A stretch of 64,000 bases of DNA. Source: Alloascoidea africana (taxonomy: Eukaryota; Ascomycota; Alloascoideomycetes; Alloascoideales; Alloascoideaceae). This document shows, piece after piece, positions 19,738-30,400 of this stretch. The first letter of the stretch is position 1; the number at the start of each line of letters is the position of its first letter. Where the stretch lies: the NCBI GenBank assembly GCA_030581615.1, contig JAKTTT010000028.1, positions 186,001 through 250,000 on the forward strand, in the 5' to 3' direction. The notes below the pieces were generated by a model. It searched no databases. It worked only from the letters and a program-made list of their open reading frames with translations, and was not told the origin of the DNA. Both the position numbers and the translations under genes were made by a program.

Positions 19738-22155
19738 GGCGAGAACTAAGGGTACGACCGGACTGACTTCAGACTGCCTACGGGAGCAAAAGAGAGAGAG
19801 AGGAAGAAGGAGGGAGAGTCGCCCAGAGGAGAGAAACCCAGCTAGGCCGCTAAACGAGCGTCCCCAAGGGCCCTAAACAACAACACACTCCGCGGACCAA
19901 AAGCCAAGCCAAGCAGACAAAAACAAAAAAGAAAAAAAAAAAAGCTCCCAAATTCCTGCCTGCCCGAGGACGCACGCTCCTGCTCGCGGCGGCACGCGGA
20001 CGCAGGCATGGCTGCAGCGTCCTGCCGTTTCGGGACACACCCGGGCTCGTGTCTCCGGATCGGGAGTTATCTATTCCATCTCACGCGAAGCGCCCATCAG
20101 CTGGGCTTTTTGGGTTATTTGGGAGGTTTTGGAGTCTGCGATTGTTAAAGTCGCCAATAGACCTGAGCACCTGTGTGGAGTCTGAATTGGAAACTCTAGA
20201 GAACGCTGGTGAGAGATTAAAAAATCCTTAGCTACGCTCACGGCGTAATCCATCACAAAACTGGGGAATATTCCGGCTTTGAGCTTGAGCGCCAATGGAA
20301 AATGAATACAGGGCTTACTTTTACTACTGGCATTTTGTCTTTTTTTTTTCTTTGGTTTGCGGTATTCGCCTGTTACTTGGGTGAGAAGAACGGAGACTAG
20401 GGTTGAGATGGATAGCCAAGTACCGCCCGGCATTTGATATCCTACTTTTTGCTCTCTGTTACCCCTTCTCAATATGCCTTGACTTCTCCATTGTCCTCTA
20501 TTTCATAGATATTTTTTTCCTCAACAACAAGAATAAAAAATAGTTCGGCTAAATAATTCTCCGGGGCTTGTATATATTTACTGGAACGAGAGGCGCTAGA
20601 GATGCTTACTTTTTGGCGATGAAACTTATCAATGAATGTGAGTCTTGGTGCCGACAAAAACCAAAACAAGAAAAATGCAAAACAAAGTTGATTGTGTTCG
20701 ATGTACCAGAGCAGCAAATGCATTCTATCAGATATCTCACCCTTCTTTTACTTCCCTTCTTGCGCATGTCGAGATCTAGGCGCTTTGAAATGTATTTTCC
20801 TAATGTTTGTAGATGTGAACAAGGGGTAGAGATGGAAATAGAGCCAGGATTTACGGGTCTAGAATGGGGAGATTCCATGTTACATTTTCCCACGTATGTT
20901 TAATAGATAATTTTGGCGACGTTTGAGCTTTGCTGTTTTATCAAAAGAACAAAAGGATGGGAAAAAGTGCTGTCCTTGTCTTTCTCTTTCTGCTCCTGTT
21001 TTGTTTGTTTGTTTGTTTGTTAAGGCTACATGGCGATTTCATTTGGTTGTAAGATTTACAAGCGTGCTAACAAAACGTCAAACAGAAGAATCTAGGGAAA
21101 ACAACAAAACAAAAACAAACAAAAAAGCTACTCCCCTTCTTGCTCTATCTCACCCACCAAAATCCTTCAACATTAAAGAAAAAAGTAAACTTTTCTCTCA
21201 GAGTAGCACGGCTAACAAATTTTGCACAATTTGAGAAACTGACCATCTTCTCTGGTTACAGTTAGGTTTCAGCAGGGGTCAACAACGTTGAATTTGTGCT
21301 TTTTCTTGTTTTCTTATATTTTTTCGCAAATCTACATTTGTTTGTTTCGTCTAGCTAATTCTTTTTCTTGTTTTAGCAGGAGATTACTATTCTTACTAAT
21401 TTAGCAAAAGCGGACACTAGACCGGAAACAAGGGGGGGAAAACTAGTTTACAAAGAGATCCAAGTGCAAGTACAAATTTCTTCAAAAACTCTTACTTAAG
21501 CTGTTTTATTTTCATGTCCAAAACTGAACAAAAGAAAGATTACGCCAATATCGAAGTTCTATCTACTACCACCACTACTTGAAAATAACGTTCGTTGATC
21601 TACCTTATAAACCAATTGTTTCTAATCTCAAGACCTGACCAACCGAGCTTAAAGTTCTTATTCGGCAGCATCCCCAAGACCAATCAACTGGTATATGACA
21701 TCAGTTATCGAACTTCACTTTTTGTTATTCACAAAAAATGTGCATAAAAACGGCTTCTAGTAATGAAGACCGTGTAAACGCTTAGAAAATAGAAGCAGAT
21801 TTTGGGACTACTCAAACACACACACTATTTAGCAGTTCACCATCATGAAGGCCGTGAGTTGTCAGAACACCACGCCTATATACTACAAAGACCATTCTCC
21901 CCTTCCAAACCAGCATCTCCATCCATCTCTAGCCCCCTTCCCGGTCTCTAATCCTCTGACCTCACTCTCTCTCTGCCACCACGGGGCTCAGAAACGGGAA
22001 CCGCCGACGCAGCGAGAGTCACCAACCACGTGACCACCGCTCTTTCACATGCGGCCCAACAAAAAGTCTCCAGGACTCGTTTCACATGCCTTGCAAAACG
22101 CTTATAAGAATGGCTATCGCTGAGTGATCGGACTGTTGTTTCTCCCTCGCAAACA
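19738..22155. other. Large divergent intergenic region (2.4 kb)
   Basis: This separates the RIE1-like gene (minus) from OPI1 (plus). It contains a GC-rich patch at about 19960-20070, a GTTT repeat at about 21004-21022, and many homopolymer runs. A 134-codon minus-strand frame at 20071-20472 and others near 20600-20900 lack family signals. The last 150 bases hold OPI1 promoter elements, listed separately. Confidence 0.5.
22027..22089 (+). promoter_or_regulatory. OPI1 upstream elements: CACGTG plus two ICRE-like TTTCACATGC sites
   Basis: CACGTG lies at 22027-22032. Identical TTTCACATGC decamers lie at 22043-22052 and 22080-22089, 67-113 bp before the OPI1 ATG. The decamer matches the core of the inositol/choline-responsive element (TTCAYRTGS), which the Ino2/Ino4 bHLH pair binds in yeast lipid genes and which Opi1 itself controls. 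This suggests feedback control of OPI1. The motif match is seen; binding is inferred. Confidence 0.55.
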
Positions 22156-23586
22156 ATGAATCCGGAAGACAATTCACGTCTGCCCATGTCTTTGCTAATG
22201 ACGGACAGCGACGACAAGGGCAAATGCAACTCTGAACAGGAGCCTAACGTCTGGCAAAATGACTTTATCAGCAACAAAATGGCAAACTTGACCATTGCTG
22301 AGAGTATGATGCCTTCTCCTACTCTGTCCACTGCAACGACAAGCTCAACCATAGGGGACATGTATAGTGTGTCTGAGGCCAGTGTATATGAGGGAACCGA
22401 GCCGCTACAAGTCACGCAAACTGCCACTCTTGATAACTTTGAATCATCAGCCTCATCATCAAATGCGGCCTCAATTTTCAACGAGAAGTATAATGACGAG
22501 GAGCAGCCACAATCACAGGGGCCAGAACATGAGCATGAACAGGCTCGGGATAATGAACCGGAGAAGAACCAGAATCAGCAGAACGACTGGGTTGATAGAG
22601 TATCTAGCCTCCCCTTTGTAAGCGGTGCAGTAAAGGTCTATGAATCGTCCAAATCCTATTCGTCTAGTTTCAAGTACGGGGCCGAAATGGTTGAGAATAT
22701 GGCACTCCCTGTGGTCAAGAGATGGGGAGGTAATAGACGACAACTTCACAGTCATAGGCAACAGAGGCCTATCGGGGCATCTCCCATCTCCCATCATCAC
22801 CATCCTCATTCTCATCATCACTCTTCCAGAGTAGCAACACGAGGCTGGACAAATGCTCTTGTGAATGCAACTGGCCTAGGCACGATTTCGGTTGAAAATC
22901 AACGTAGACTTCAGTTCTGTCTCCACTTGCTGAAGCTGGCTAATAGTCAGTTGACGAACAGAGTCGGCAGCTTGCAAGAGCTTCTTGCACAAAAGCACCA
23001 GATCGAAAACGGCCTTCAGCGTCAAGGCGAAATCACATTGCAAGACGTTGTTGAACCGGCAGCAGCAGCAGCAGCAGAAGCAGAAGCAGAAGCAACAACA
23101 GTAGGATCATCGCATGTGAATGGAAACAGCAACGAAGATAACAGCTCAGGAATCGCTGTTGTGAAGGCCGATATTATCGGGACGATCAAAAAAGTTGTTA
23201 CAGTGGTTACAAACTACGGTTGTAATACGCTTCCCGAACCAGCGCGTTCAAAAGTTCGCGAGTCTTTGCTACGGTTGCCATCTACATTAGCGATTAATGC
23301 GAATGCGGGTGCTTCAGACGACGACACTGGTCATAATGCCGATGACCGAGTGTTGATTTTCGCTAGAGAGTCTCTTGTGATGCTTTCAAATGTTATGAAG
23401 GTTGTTGATGAGACGCTTGAAAAAGCAGAACAATGGGTCGGAAACCTTGAGAATGAACAAGAGATTGCCAAGGTCAAGAAACAGCGGAGATGCGTTGAAG
23501 AAGTAAAACAAGACAACCACAGATCTACAGTGAGGACGGAAAATGCAATCAAAGGTGATGGAGATGTTGAAATGGAAGAAGGCTGA
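22156..23586 (+). CDS. OPI1: Opi1-family transcriptional regulator of phospholipid synthesis
   Basis: This 476-residue protein belongs to the Opi1 family, the repressor that senses phosphatidic acid and shuts down Ino2/Ino4-activated genes. Conserved blocks are RLQFCLHLLKLANSQLTNRV near residue 248 (leucine-rich, zipper-like), ADIIGTIKKV near 337, LPEPARSKVRESLLRLPST near 358, and VLIFARESLVMLSNVMKVVDE near 400. The segment VSSLPFVSGAVKVYESSKSY (about 150-170) resembles the region found in non-Saccharomyces Opi1/CCG-8 proteins. A His-rich run and an Ala/Glu run lie between blocks. I see no EFFDA-type FFAT motif, which in Saccharomyces tethers Opi1 to Scs2 at the ER. Whether this protein activates or represses lipid genes cannot be read from sequence. 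Confidence 0.9.
   Translation: MNPEDNSRLPMSLLMTDSDDKGKCNSEQEPNVWQNDFISNKMANLTIAESMMPSPTLSTATTSSTIGDMYSVSEASVYEGTEPLQVTQTATLDNFESSASSSNAASIFNEKYNDEEQPQSQGPEHEHEQARDNEPEKNQNQQNDWVDRVSSLPFVSGAVKVYESSKSYSSSFKYGAEMVENMALPVVKRWGGNRRQLHSHRQQRPIGASPISHHHHPHSHHHSSRVATRGWTNALVNATGLGTISVENQRRLQFCLHLLKLANSQLTNRVGSLQELLAQKHQIENGLQRQGEITLQDVVEPAAAAAAEAEAEATTVGSSHVNGNSNEDNSSGIAVVKADIIGTIKKVVTVVTNYGCNTLPEPARSKVRESLLRLPSTLAINANAGASDDDTGHNADDRVLIFARESLVMLSNVMKVVDETLEKAEQWVGNLENEQEIAKVKKQRRCVEEVKQDNHRSTVRTENAIKGDGDVEMEEG
23051..23102. repeat. GCA/GAA trinucleotide repeat in OPI1
   Basis: Tandem GCA then GAAGCA units encode the Ala/Glu-rich spacer between the zipper-like and C-terminal blocks of Opi1. Confidence 0.85.
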
Positions 23587-23917
23587 GCACTTCAGGCGCA
23601 GCACAAATTGATTTCTTAATTTTTGAATCTTTTTTTTTTTTGTTGTCGATTATTTGCTTTCGCCTCTGAACGCAGCACAGCTTTGTTTTTTACCTGAATG
23701 GAAGGAGCAGATACACATTCCACTGCGGTAGCCAGCCACAGTGGTGGACACAAGATCACCGACGACGGAGGCATGGGATTGGAATTGGAATTAGGAATAT
23801 AAACATGAATAGGGATAGGAGTAGGAGTAGGAACGTGTACTACTAGATAGTTTGAGCTTCTAGCAATAATGACCAAAGCGATATCAGACACCCGGACACC
23901 CGACTCTGGGGTCTGCG
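23587..23917. other. Intergenic region between OPI1 and the DUF1746 gene
   Basis: A T-rich OPI1 3' end is followed by the presumed promoter of the next plus-strand gene. A GGAATT/GGAGTA-type short repeat lies at about 23773-23832. I see no gene. Confidence 0.5.
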
Positions 23918-25277
23918 ATGGCTAGCGGGCAGTGGCCTTTTGTCCAGTTTGTGTCTGGTAACTCCTTCCTCTCGCAGAGGCTCGCCAACAGTGAGAAAGC
24001 GATGACACTGCGGACGCCGGCTGTGGACCACAAGGACGACTCTCGACGGCATCCGGGTTCTGTTGACGCAGATGACAAGCACAGGATCTCCGGCAGCACC
24101 CCCAGTTCCAGTCTCAAGTTCCAACAACGTGGGGTTACGAAGCAATACGGTACGAAACCCACAACAAGAACCGATGAAAAAGATAACTGGACGGGATCAG
24201 ATTTGGATCCTGAACTGATCTTAAAGATTGAGCGTGTGGGCAAGGCCAAGAGGAAAGAGTTCAACAAGCAACTGTTTTTAAGCCTGTGTACTCTGTACTA
24301 CGGGTACATTTTGTTGGTTTTCTTTGCCGAGTGAGTATCATATTTATATATTATTTATGAAGTTATTTGCATTTACACTTGGATTTGGAATTCACAAGCC
24401 CGTTTGTTCACCGATTTGATCGTTTGATCGTTTGCTAGCTTTTTGGATTGTTGATTCATTGTAGTCGGTGGTGATACCCCAGCCATCGACAAAAAGAAAA
24501 GCTTAAATATGTTTCTAACCTTGGCTCTATTAGCATGTCATTGATGTTTTTACTTTTACGAGGTCTCGGTCAAGTAGTATGTCCATTTAAATCATCAATT
24601 TCAATTACAGGTTTTTGGGAGAGCGCGGTTTTTCAAAACTAGTAGTGAAATCCAAAACTAACGAACAATACCTACTTGCTCTCCGCAACTTTTGATTGAG
24701 AGTAATTTTGCTGTTTTTGATAATACATAGGCGATTTCAGCTGTTCCACCGTCTACAAATGTTCATCCCTATCATGAAAGGATAGTTTTAATATGTGTTG
24801 GAATGTCCAATTTGGCATGCACTTTGAATCATTTTTGGAGTGTTCCTATAATACCATCACCCGAGGACATTTATCAAGGATACCTACATGGTATTCTAAC
24901 ACTGGAATTTGTTGGTGAAGGTATGCAAATTTACTAAACTTTTATTAATTGGTTGGTATGAATATTTTTGGCTCACAAATTTACGAATCCAAAAAGCTCC
25001 ACGGTCACAAAAGTACCTCATTTACTGTGATTTTCTTCTGTTGGTGCTCCAAATCATAACCTTTGCGGTAAAATATCCAGCACACCCAATAGCACGGATA
25101 TCTGGTTTCACTGGCCTTGCAGACGACGGATACAGTGGACAGGAGCTGGTGCAGAGCATAGATCTGGTGGAGGCTGTTTCTTCTGGATGGACGCGGGCCC
25201 GAGGATCCACTGGAGGCGGATCTAGAACTAGAGCTAGTGATAGGAGTAGGAGTAGAACAATAGATGGTATGGTATAG
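23918..25277 (+). CDS. DUF1746 membrane protein, Dsc4-like (Golgi/vacuole Dsc ubiquitin-ligase subunit), four exons
   Basis: The model has exons 23918-24330, 24534-24576, 24731-24920 and 24997-25277, giving 308 residues. Donors are GTGAGT, GTATGT and GTATGC. A clear CTAAC branch precedes the exon 2 acceptor (TATTAG). Exon 2 could instead run to 24610 with acceptor 24740; both choices keep the frame. The low-complexity N-terminus is followed by the DUF1746 pattern: a first membrane segment (QLFLSLCTLYYGYILLVFFA), then LLLRGLGQV, a second (RIVLICVGMSNLACTL), YQGYLHGILTLEFVGE, and a third (YCDFLLLVLQIITFAVKY). In fission yeast this domain is in Dsc4; in budding yeast, in Vld1/Gld1. Both place the Tul1/Dsc E3 ligase on membranes. 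The Arg/Ser-rich tail is variable. The domain is recognised from memory, and exon 2-3 boundaries are the least certain part. Confidence 0.65.
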
Positions 25278-25390
25278 GATGGCATTGTATTAGAGTGTGT
25301 GTTCATCCCCAGAGCCGGGTACGCGGGCGTGAGAAGCCAGAAGCCTACCATAAAATTTCAACTTCAAGGGCCCACCACCAGAACAAAACC

Positions 25391-27235
25391 ATGCTTCGAT
25401 CAGTCCCGCGAGCAACGCGAGCAACGCGAGCAGTGCGCTACACTGCGATTCCCAAGAGCTGTAAGCCTCTCAGACCATTGCTTTTAAGAACAGGCTACGC
25501 AATTAATGGCAATTTGTTAAAAGAGAATACGGGTGAGAACTTTTGTACTCCTATCAGGCACCATCAAATCAAGCATTATTCCACCACGCAAGTGGCGTCT
25601 ACAACCATCGAAACATCAGGTACAGAGCTGGGGAGATGCGGTTCGTGTGGACTCAATCTCCAGACTCAGGACCCCGAGCTTCCGGGCTACCTGACGCTCC
25701 CGAAACCAAGGAAAGTGGTGGCAGAGTCTATAAAAGATGAGCTATACAAGAGTGCGTTTCGCAATCTGGACGAGGAAGGAAGAGAGATATTGCTCCAGGA
25801 ACTGATGGACCCGTCATCTTCAGCACGTTCGAAAACAGGGAAGGGCAAGCCTCTGGATTCTAGTGTGCAACAGGGCACGGCCCAGCTCATGTGCAAGCGA
25901 TGCTTTGATGCTCAGCACCACCACGAGATTGCGGATTTCGACAGTGCGATGCTGGAACCGGAGCTCGTGAAGCAGATAGAACCGCGGTCGACGGTCGTGC
26001 ACGTTGTGGACGCATTGTCGTTCCCGTTCACACTCAACAGGCAGATCCGGGGCCTGAAGAGCAGGTGCAAAGCACGACGGCTGGTCGTTGTGGTCAACAA
26101 AGCAGACATTTTATTCGCGGACGGCGGCAACAAGTCGATTGCACCGTGGCTGACGGATTACTACGCCGGGACGGTCAAACAGCTCTTGGACGAGGCTGGG
26201 GGAACGCTTGGAGAGTTTGAGGTGCTGTTTACGAGCGGCAAGCTGAACTGGAAGGTTTCAGATCTGTACTTTGAGCTCCTGAAGGACCAGGGCAGAGGCC
26301 AAAACAAGACCAAGTTCTACTTTGTGGGCGAGCCCAACGTGGGCAAAAGCACCCTGATCAAAAGACTGATCGCGGTGGACCGGCTGGTGCACGCCACAGA
26401 GACCAGGCCCAGGACCATCAGGAAGGTCGACTCGGGGCCTGGCGTTTCGTCTTTCCCCAACTTTACGCGGACCAAGATGGAGTTTGCGCTCGAGGCCGGC
26501 GGCTCCGTGGTGGACCTGCCAGGCTACACCGGCGACGGCGACGGGAGCTGGGAAGGGCGGGCGCCCTACTCGCTCGTCAAGAAGGACGCTTGGTCCTCGT
26601 TCGTCAAGACGCCGCCGCTGCTGAAAACCCTCGCCGGCAGGTCGCACTACACGTCGCTGACGGGCGGCCGGTGTCTTTCGCTGGGCGGGCTCGTCTTCCT
26701 CGCGGGCCCGGCCAGCGTCGTGAGCCAGATCAGAACCACGCTGCCACGGTCCCATCTCCACGTCTTCAAGAGCATCGAGTCGGCACTCAAGGTCGCACAG
26801 ACCCAGCTGCCGGCCCAGGAGGGCTTTTTCTTCGTCAAGCCCGAGGCCCTGTCTGAAGACAATTTGGTCTCTTACACGCTTCCCGAGTTTTCGGGCTCGC
26901 TCGAGCTCGTGGTCAAGGCCGCCGGCATAGTCAGCATCCGGGCCTTTGGTACAAAGAGTGTGGCCGGGGGCAGTTCTGTCGATGACGGTCTGTTTCGCGT
27001 GTGGGCACCGAAGGGCGTGGAGATGGCAGTGCGGTCCCCGATCGTGGGCACTCGCGAACGGCAGCTCGCGCAAAGGGCACGGACCGTTGGGCGAGGACGA
27101 GAACGAGAACGAGGACGAAACAGCGGTGGGAGCTCTGGTGCCGGCTCCGACGCTGATGCTGTTCGAGAACCCGTTCGAGAAGCTCGCGGCCCGGAGGCTT
27201 TTCGGCGGCTGGACGGGCGGTCGACTTTGGATTGA
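25391..27235 (+). CDS. GEP3: Mitochondrial circularly permuted GTPase Gep3/Mtg3 (YqeH type)
   Basis: This 614-residue protein is of the YqeH class, a permuted GTPase needed for maturation of the small mitochondrial ribosomal subunit. An Arg-rich presequence (MLRSVPRATRATRAVRYTA) precedes a treble-clef-like zinc site, C-GS-CG near residue 84 and CKRC near 168. The GTPase motifs follow in permuted order: G4 VVNKAD near 236, a TSGK G5 region, P-loop GEPNVGKST near 313, then DLPGYTG (G3) near 374. The ATG at 25391 is the first after upstream stops. It starts 113 bp after the DUF1746 gene and ends 176 bp before the Rho GEF. The second half is much richer in G+C than its neighbours and so opens long antisense frames. 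Confidence 0.88.
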   Translation: MLRSVPRATRATRAVRYTAIPKSCKPLRPLLLRTGYAINGNLLKENTGENFCTPIRHHQIKHYSTTQVASTTIETSGTELGRCGSCGLNLQTQDPELPGYLTLPKPRKVVAESIKDELYKSAFRNLDEEGREILLQELMDPSSSARSKTGKGKPLDSSVQQGTAQLMCKRCFDAQHHHEIADFDSAMLEPELVKQIEPRSTVVHVVDALSFPFTLNRQIRGLKSRCKARRLVVVVNKADILFADGGNKSIAPWLTDYYAGTVKQLLDEAGGTLGEFEVLFTSGKLNWKVSDLYFELLKDQGRGQNKTKFYFVGEPNVGKSTLIKRLIAVDRLVHATETRPRTIRKVDSGPGVSSFPNFTRTKMEFALEAGGSVVDLPGYTGDGDGSWEGRAPYSLVKKDAWSSFVKTPPLLKTLAGRSHYTSLTGGRCLSLGGLVFLAGPASVVSQIRTTLPRSHLHVFKSIESALKVAQTQLPAQEGFFFVKPEALSEDNLVSYTLPEFSGSLELVVKAAGIVSIRAFGTKSVAGGSSVDDGLFRVWAPKGVEMAVRSPIVGTRERQLAQRARTVGRGRERERGRNSGGSSGAGSDADAVREPVREARGPEAFRRLDGRSTLD

Positions 27236-27359
27236 CTGTGGGCTGCCGCTCGCTCTGTTTTTCTTTCACTTCTCTGCTCTTCTTTCTCTCGCGTAGCACG
27301 ACCGCCGCTCCTGCTTGTCTTTTGGTTTCCAGCGTTCCTCGCCGTCTCTTCGCGCTCGT

Positions 27360-27386
27360 CTTCCCTCTTCCCTCTTCCCTCTTCCT
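27360..27386. repeat. (TTCCCTC)n-type pyrimidine repeat in the GEF leader
   Basis: Four tandem CCTCTT-type units in the short gap before the ATG of the Rho GEF gene, a pyrimidine-rich leader or promoter tract. Confidence 0.7.
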
Positions 27387-27411
27387 CCTTCATATCCTCT
27401 TCTTCCACGCC

Positions 27412-30400
27412 ATGTCATATCGTCCGCCTCCTGAACCCCCTTGGCGAGGCTCACCACCACCGCCCCTGCAGCAGCAGATCCCTCTCGCCACGAACAATCC
27501 CGTTTTGGTCCATTCGCCATCCCCCCACTATAACACGGCTGCTATGCCACCTCAATCCTACGGCCAGGGCCAACGTTATGGTGAGATGGAGAACACCCAG
27601 TTCCAGTACCCCACAGACCCCCAGTATTCCAGGCCCCAGGACCCTGGCGCCTCCTACTCTTTCAGCGCTCACGAATTTGGGTTTCAGTCACAAGTCCAAA
27701 CCCAAACCCAAACCCAAGCCCAAGCCCAAGCCCATTCCCACCTCCATCAGAGCCAAGGCCAATTCCCATATGACAATTACGCCCAGGCACATAGCCGCCC
27801 TTTGGATAACCCTCCCACTGCTCCGACCTGGGACAGTGGCCCACACCAGGACATACCAGACAGAAGTGCCGGCATGAATGTGAACATGAATCCATATCAA
27901 GCGAGTCAGGCACAAGATTTCGTCACATCGCCATCCTCGTACTCATCCTATTCTTCTCATACATCGACCTCTGCCTCTGCTATCACTCCTTCTACAGGCT
28001 ATTACTCTGAAAATTACCCAGAGAAAAGTGCTGCAGCTCCTGCACTCCGGCACAGTTCATTGTCTTCTTCTTCTGCTTCAAGATACGCTCCAACATCAAC
28101 ATCAATTGCAACCTCAACACAAAGGATCCAGAATAGGTTTTCTCTTACTCCAGCCGCCTCTCGTCCATATCAGTCTTCTCAATCAATGTACTCACCATCC
28201 CCGTATGCCTTCAGCCAGGGAGCCCCAGCTCCAGCTACCGCTGCAACGGCTGATGAAAGAACCACTTCGCATTACCAACCGAATATTCGCCATTCGCTAT
28301 ACGCTCCTGCTCCATCGCAACAGACAGGATTTACTTCAAATCAGCAAAGCGTCTCTCAGACTCAAACTAGAGCTAGAGGTGCACCCTCGCTTAGTACTCA
28401 TCAGGAATTTGACTTTTCGGATCCTAAATCAATAGAAGCTCTGCTTTCGGGGCCATCAAAGCCAACTCCTGCTCCTGCTCCAGCACATCCTCCTCCTCCT
28501 CCTCCCCCTCCTCAAGCACCAGTTTCGGGTCCTGTCCCAATGAATACAAGTATGAGCACAAATTCTGAAGAGTTCAATTTCTACCCCAATAGGTATGAGC
28601 ATGTGCGAAACGATAGCATTGGGTCATCCAATTACTCTTCCTACCCATCAGCACCAGCAGATAACCTAGCCGATGATCTTAACTCTCTCTCACTTTCAAC
28701 CACCGGCTCCTTTTCGTCAACCGTTTTTGAGCCAGGCAGGAGAACCAGCACAAGAACGAGTACTGGCACCGCCTATGCCGCACCACCACCGCCCAAGCCT
28801 TTGCCTCAACCTCATCCTCAACCTCAACCTCAACCCCGGCCCCAGTCCCAGCCCTATTATGGAGGATATCAAAATGAAACTGTTTATGAAGAACAACCAG
28901 CTGTGAATTTCTCTAGACCTCTACATGATAATAACAGCCTTGCATCGTCAACTTCGCAAAACACCCATGTGATTGAACACCATGCACCGCCGTTATCCTG
29001 TCTTTCCTCATCTTCTTTTTCTTCCTCCACTTCAACATCTTGCTCACTTGGAAATGATAATTCTAGGTTTGGAAGCAACAATGCCTTTGCGCCACAGTCA
29101 ACAGAAAGATTTTCTCCAACCTGTCCTCCCCAAAGCCAGCCTTTATCAGCGTCTAATTCATACCAGCAAGAACAGGCCGATCGTATTGACAACTTTTCAA
29201 GCTCACATGCAGGTCAATTCTACGAAAATCCTCAACAACAGCAAAGTCCACCATTTATGAATAATCCTCCAGTTGTGCCTCCAAAAATGCCATTACCTTC
29301 AAGCCCACCTCTTACTTCTCCTACTTCAAACTTTGCAAGTCCAAACCCATTGAGTCCTGTGAATTTCACAGCCATTAACCCTGCAAATGATCCTCTTAGA
29401 CACAGTTACTACGGTCCTTCCAGGAGACATAGTCTGGAAGATAAACCTTTGCAAGGAATAAATACAGAGCCAACTCCAACTCCACCTAGAAGAAGCCAAA
29501 CTGAGACATCGACTGATTCAACGGTCATGAGCCCAACTTACCAGATTAGAACCGGCCAGAGCATTTCGAGCCCAACTCGCCAATCGTCTTTAGCGAGATC
29601 TTTTTCTGAAGGCTCAAACTCTGAACCCATACTCGGAATTCTTGGCGATGACTGGTTTGCCCAATGCACCAGTATCTGGTCTCTTAGGTCTATTTATGAG
29701 TGGCTATGCTACGTTTGGAAAAGTATCCCCAACCCCGCTGTGGAATTCGAACTGGGCGAGGTGAGGAAATGTGTCTCAAGGTTGATTTCTTGGTCCTCAC
29801 GCTCTTCGGTGACGAACAACAATGGTACAACTGCCGATGAACTTACACTCTACATTTTGAAAAGACTGGCTCAGGATCGTGCAATTTCCCTTAAGAAACA
29901 GACTTTGCGTGGCACCACCACCGAGAAATGGTTTATGCTCCTACATGCGAATGCAAGTGTTTCTGGCGTTTTGACAAGTTTGACAGGTGCCAATTGTTAT
30001 TCTCCCAAATGCCAAATTACAAGTTCAACAGGAACAAGATGCTATAGTTGTTTGTGTTGCTGGCCGTTTGAAAAGCCCCCTAAAGCACTGGCTGTACTTA
30101 ACAAAGAGACACTGAAGAAAAAAATACCCAATTTTAAGATCTCAGATCTCAAGAACCATACTTGGCAAACCTACTGGGATGTTTCGTTAGAAGAGATGAA
30201 AGCTTTGGGTTGCTCTGCAATTGAACAAAGTCTTATTTTTGATGCTTTAAGACGGGAGTACAAATTTTTGAGGAAGATTGAGATCATTGTGAATGTCTAT
30301 GGTGAATCATTTAAATCAACCTATGGTCTAACCCAAAACCCAGAACAGTTTTACAATGATGCATTTGCAAGCACTACTCCAATATACAATTTGCATCGCA

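Noticed and set aside
20071-20472. A 134-codon minus-strand frame starting near MPGGTWLSIS
   Set aside because: Composition looks random, no domain is seen, and possible splice sites in it do not lead to a consistent model.
21845-22033. A possible upstream ORF or 5' exon before OPI1 (a GTGAGT follows the third codon)
   Set aside because: No branch site and acceptor pair joins it to OPI1 in frame, and OPI1 already has a good ATG. A regulatory uORF remains possible but is not shown.
26258-27073. A 271-codon antisense frame in GEP3
   Set aside because: It is explained by high GC at third positions of GEP3 and has no protein family features.
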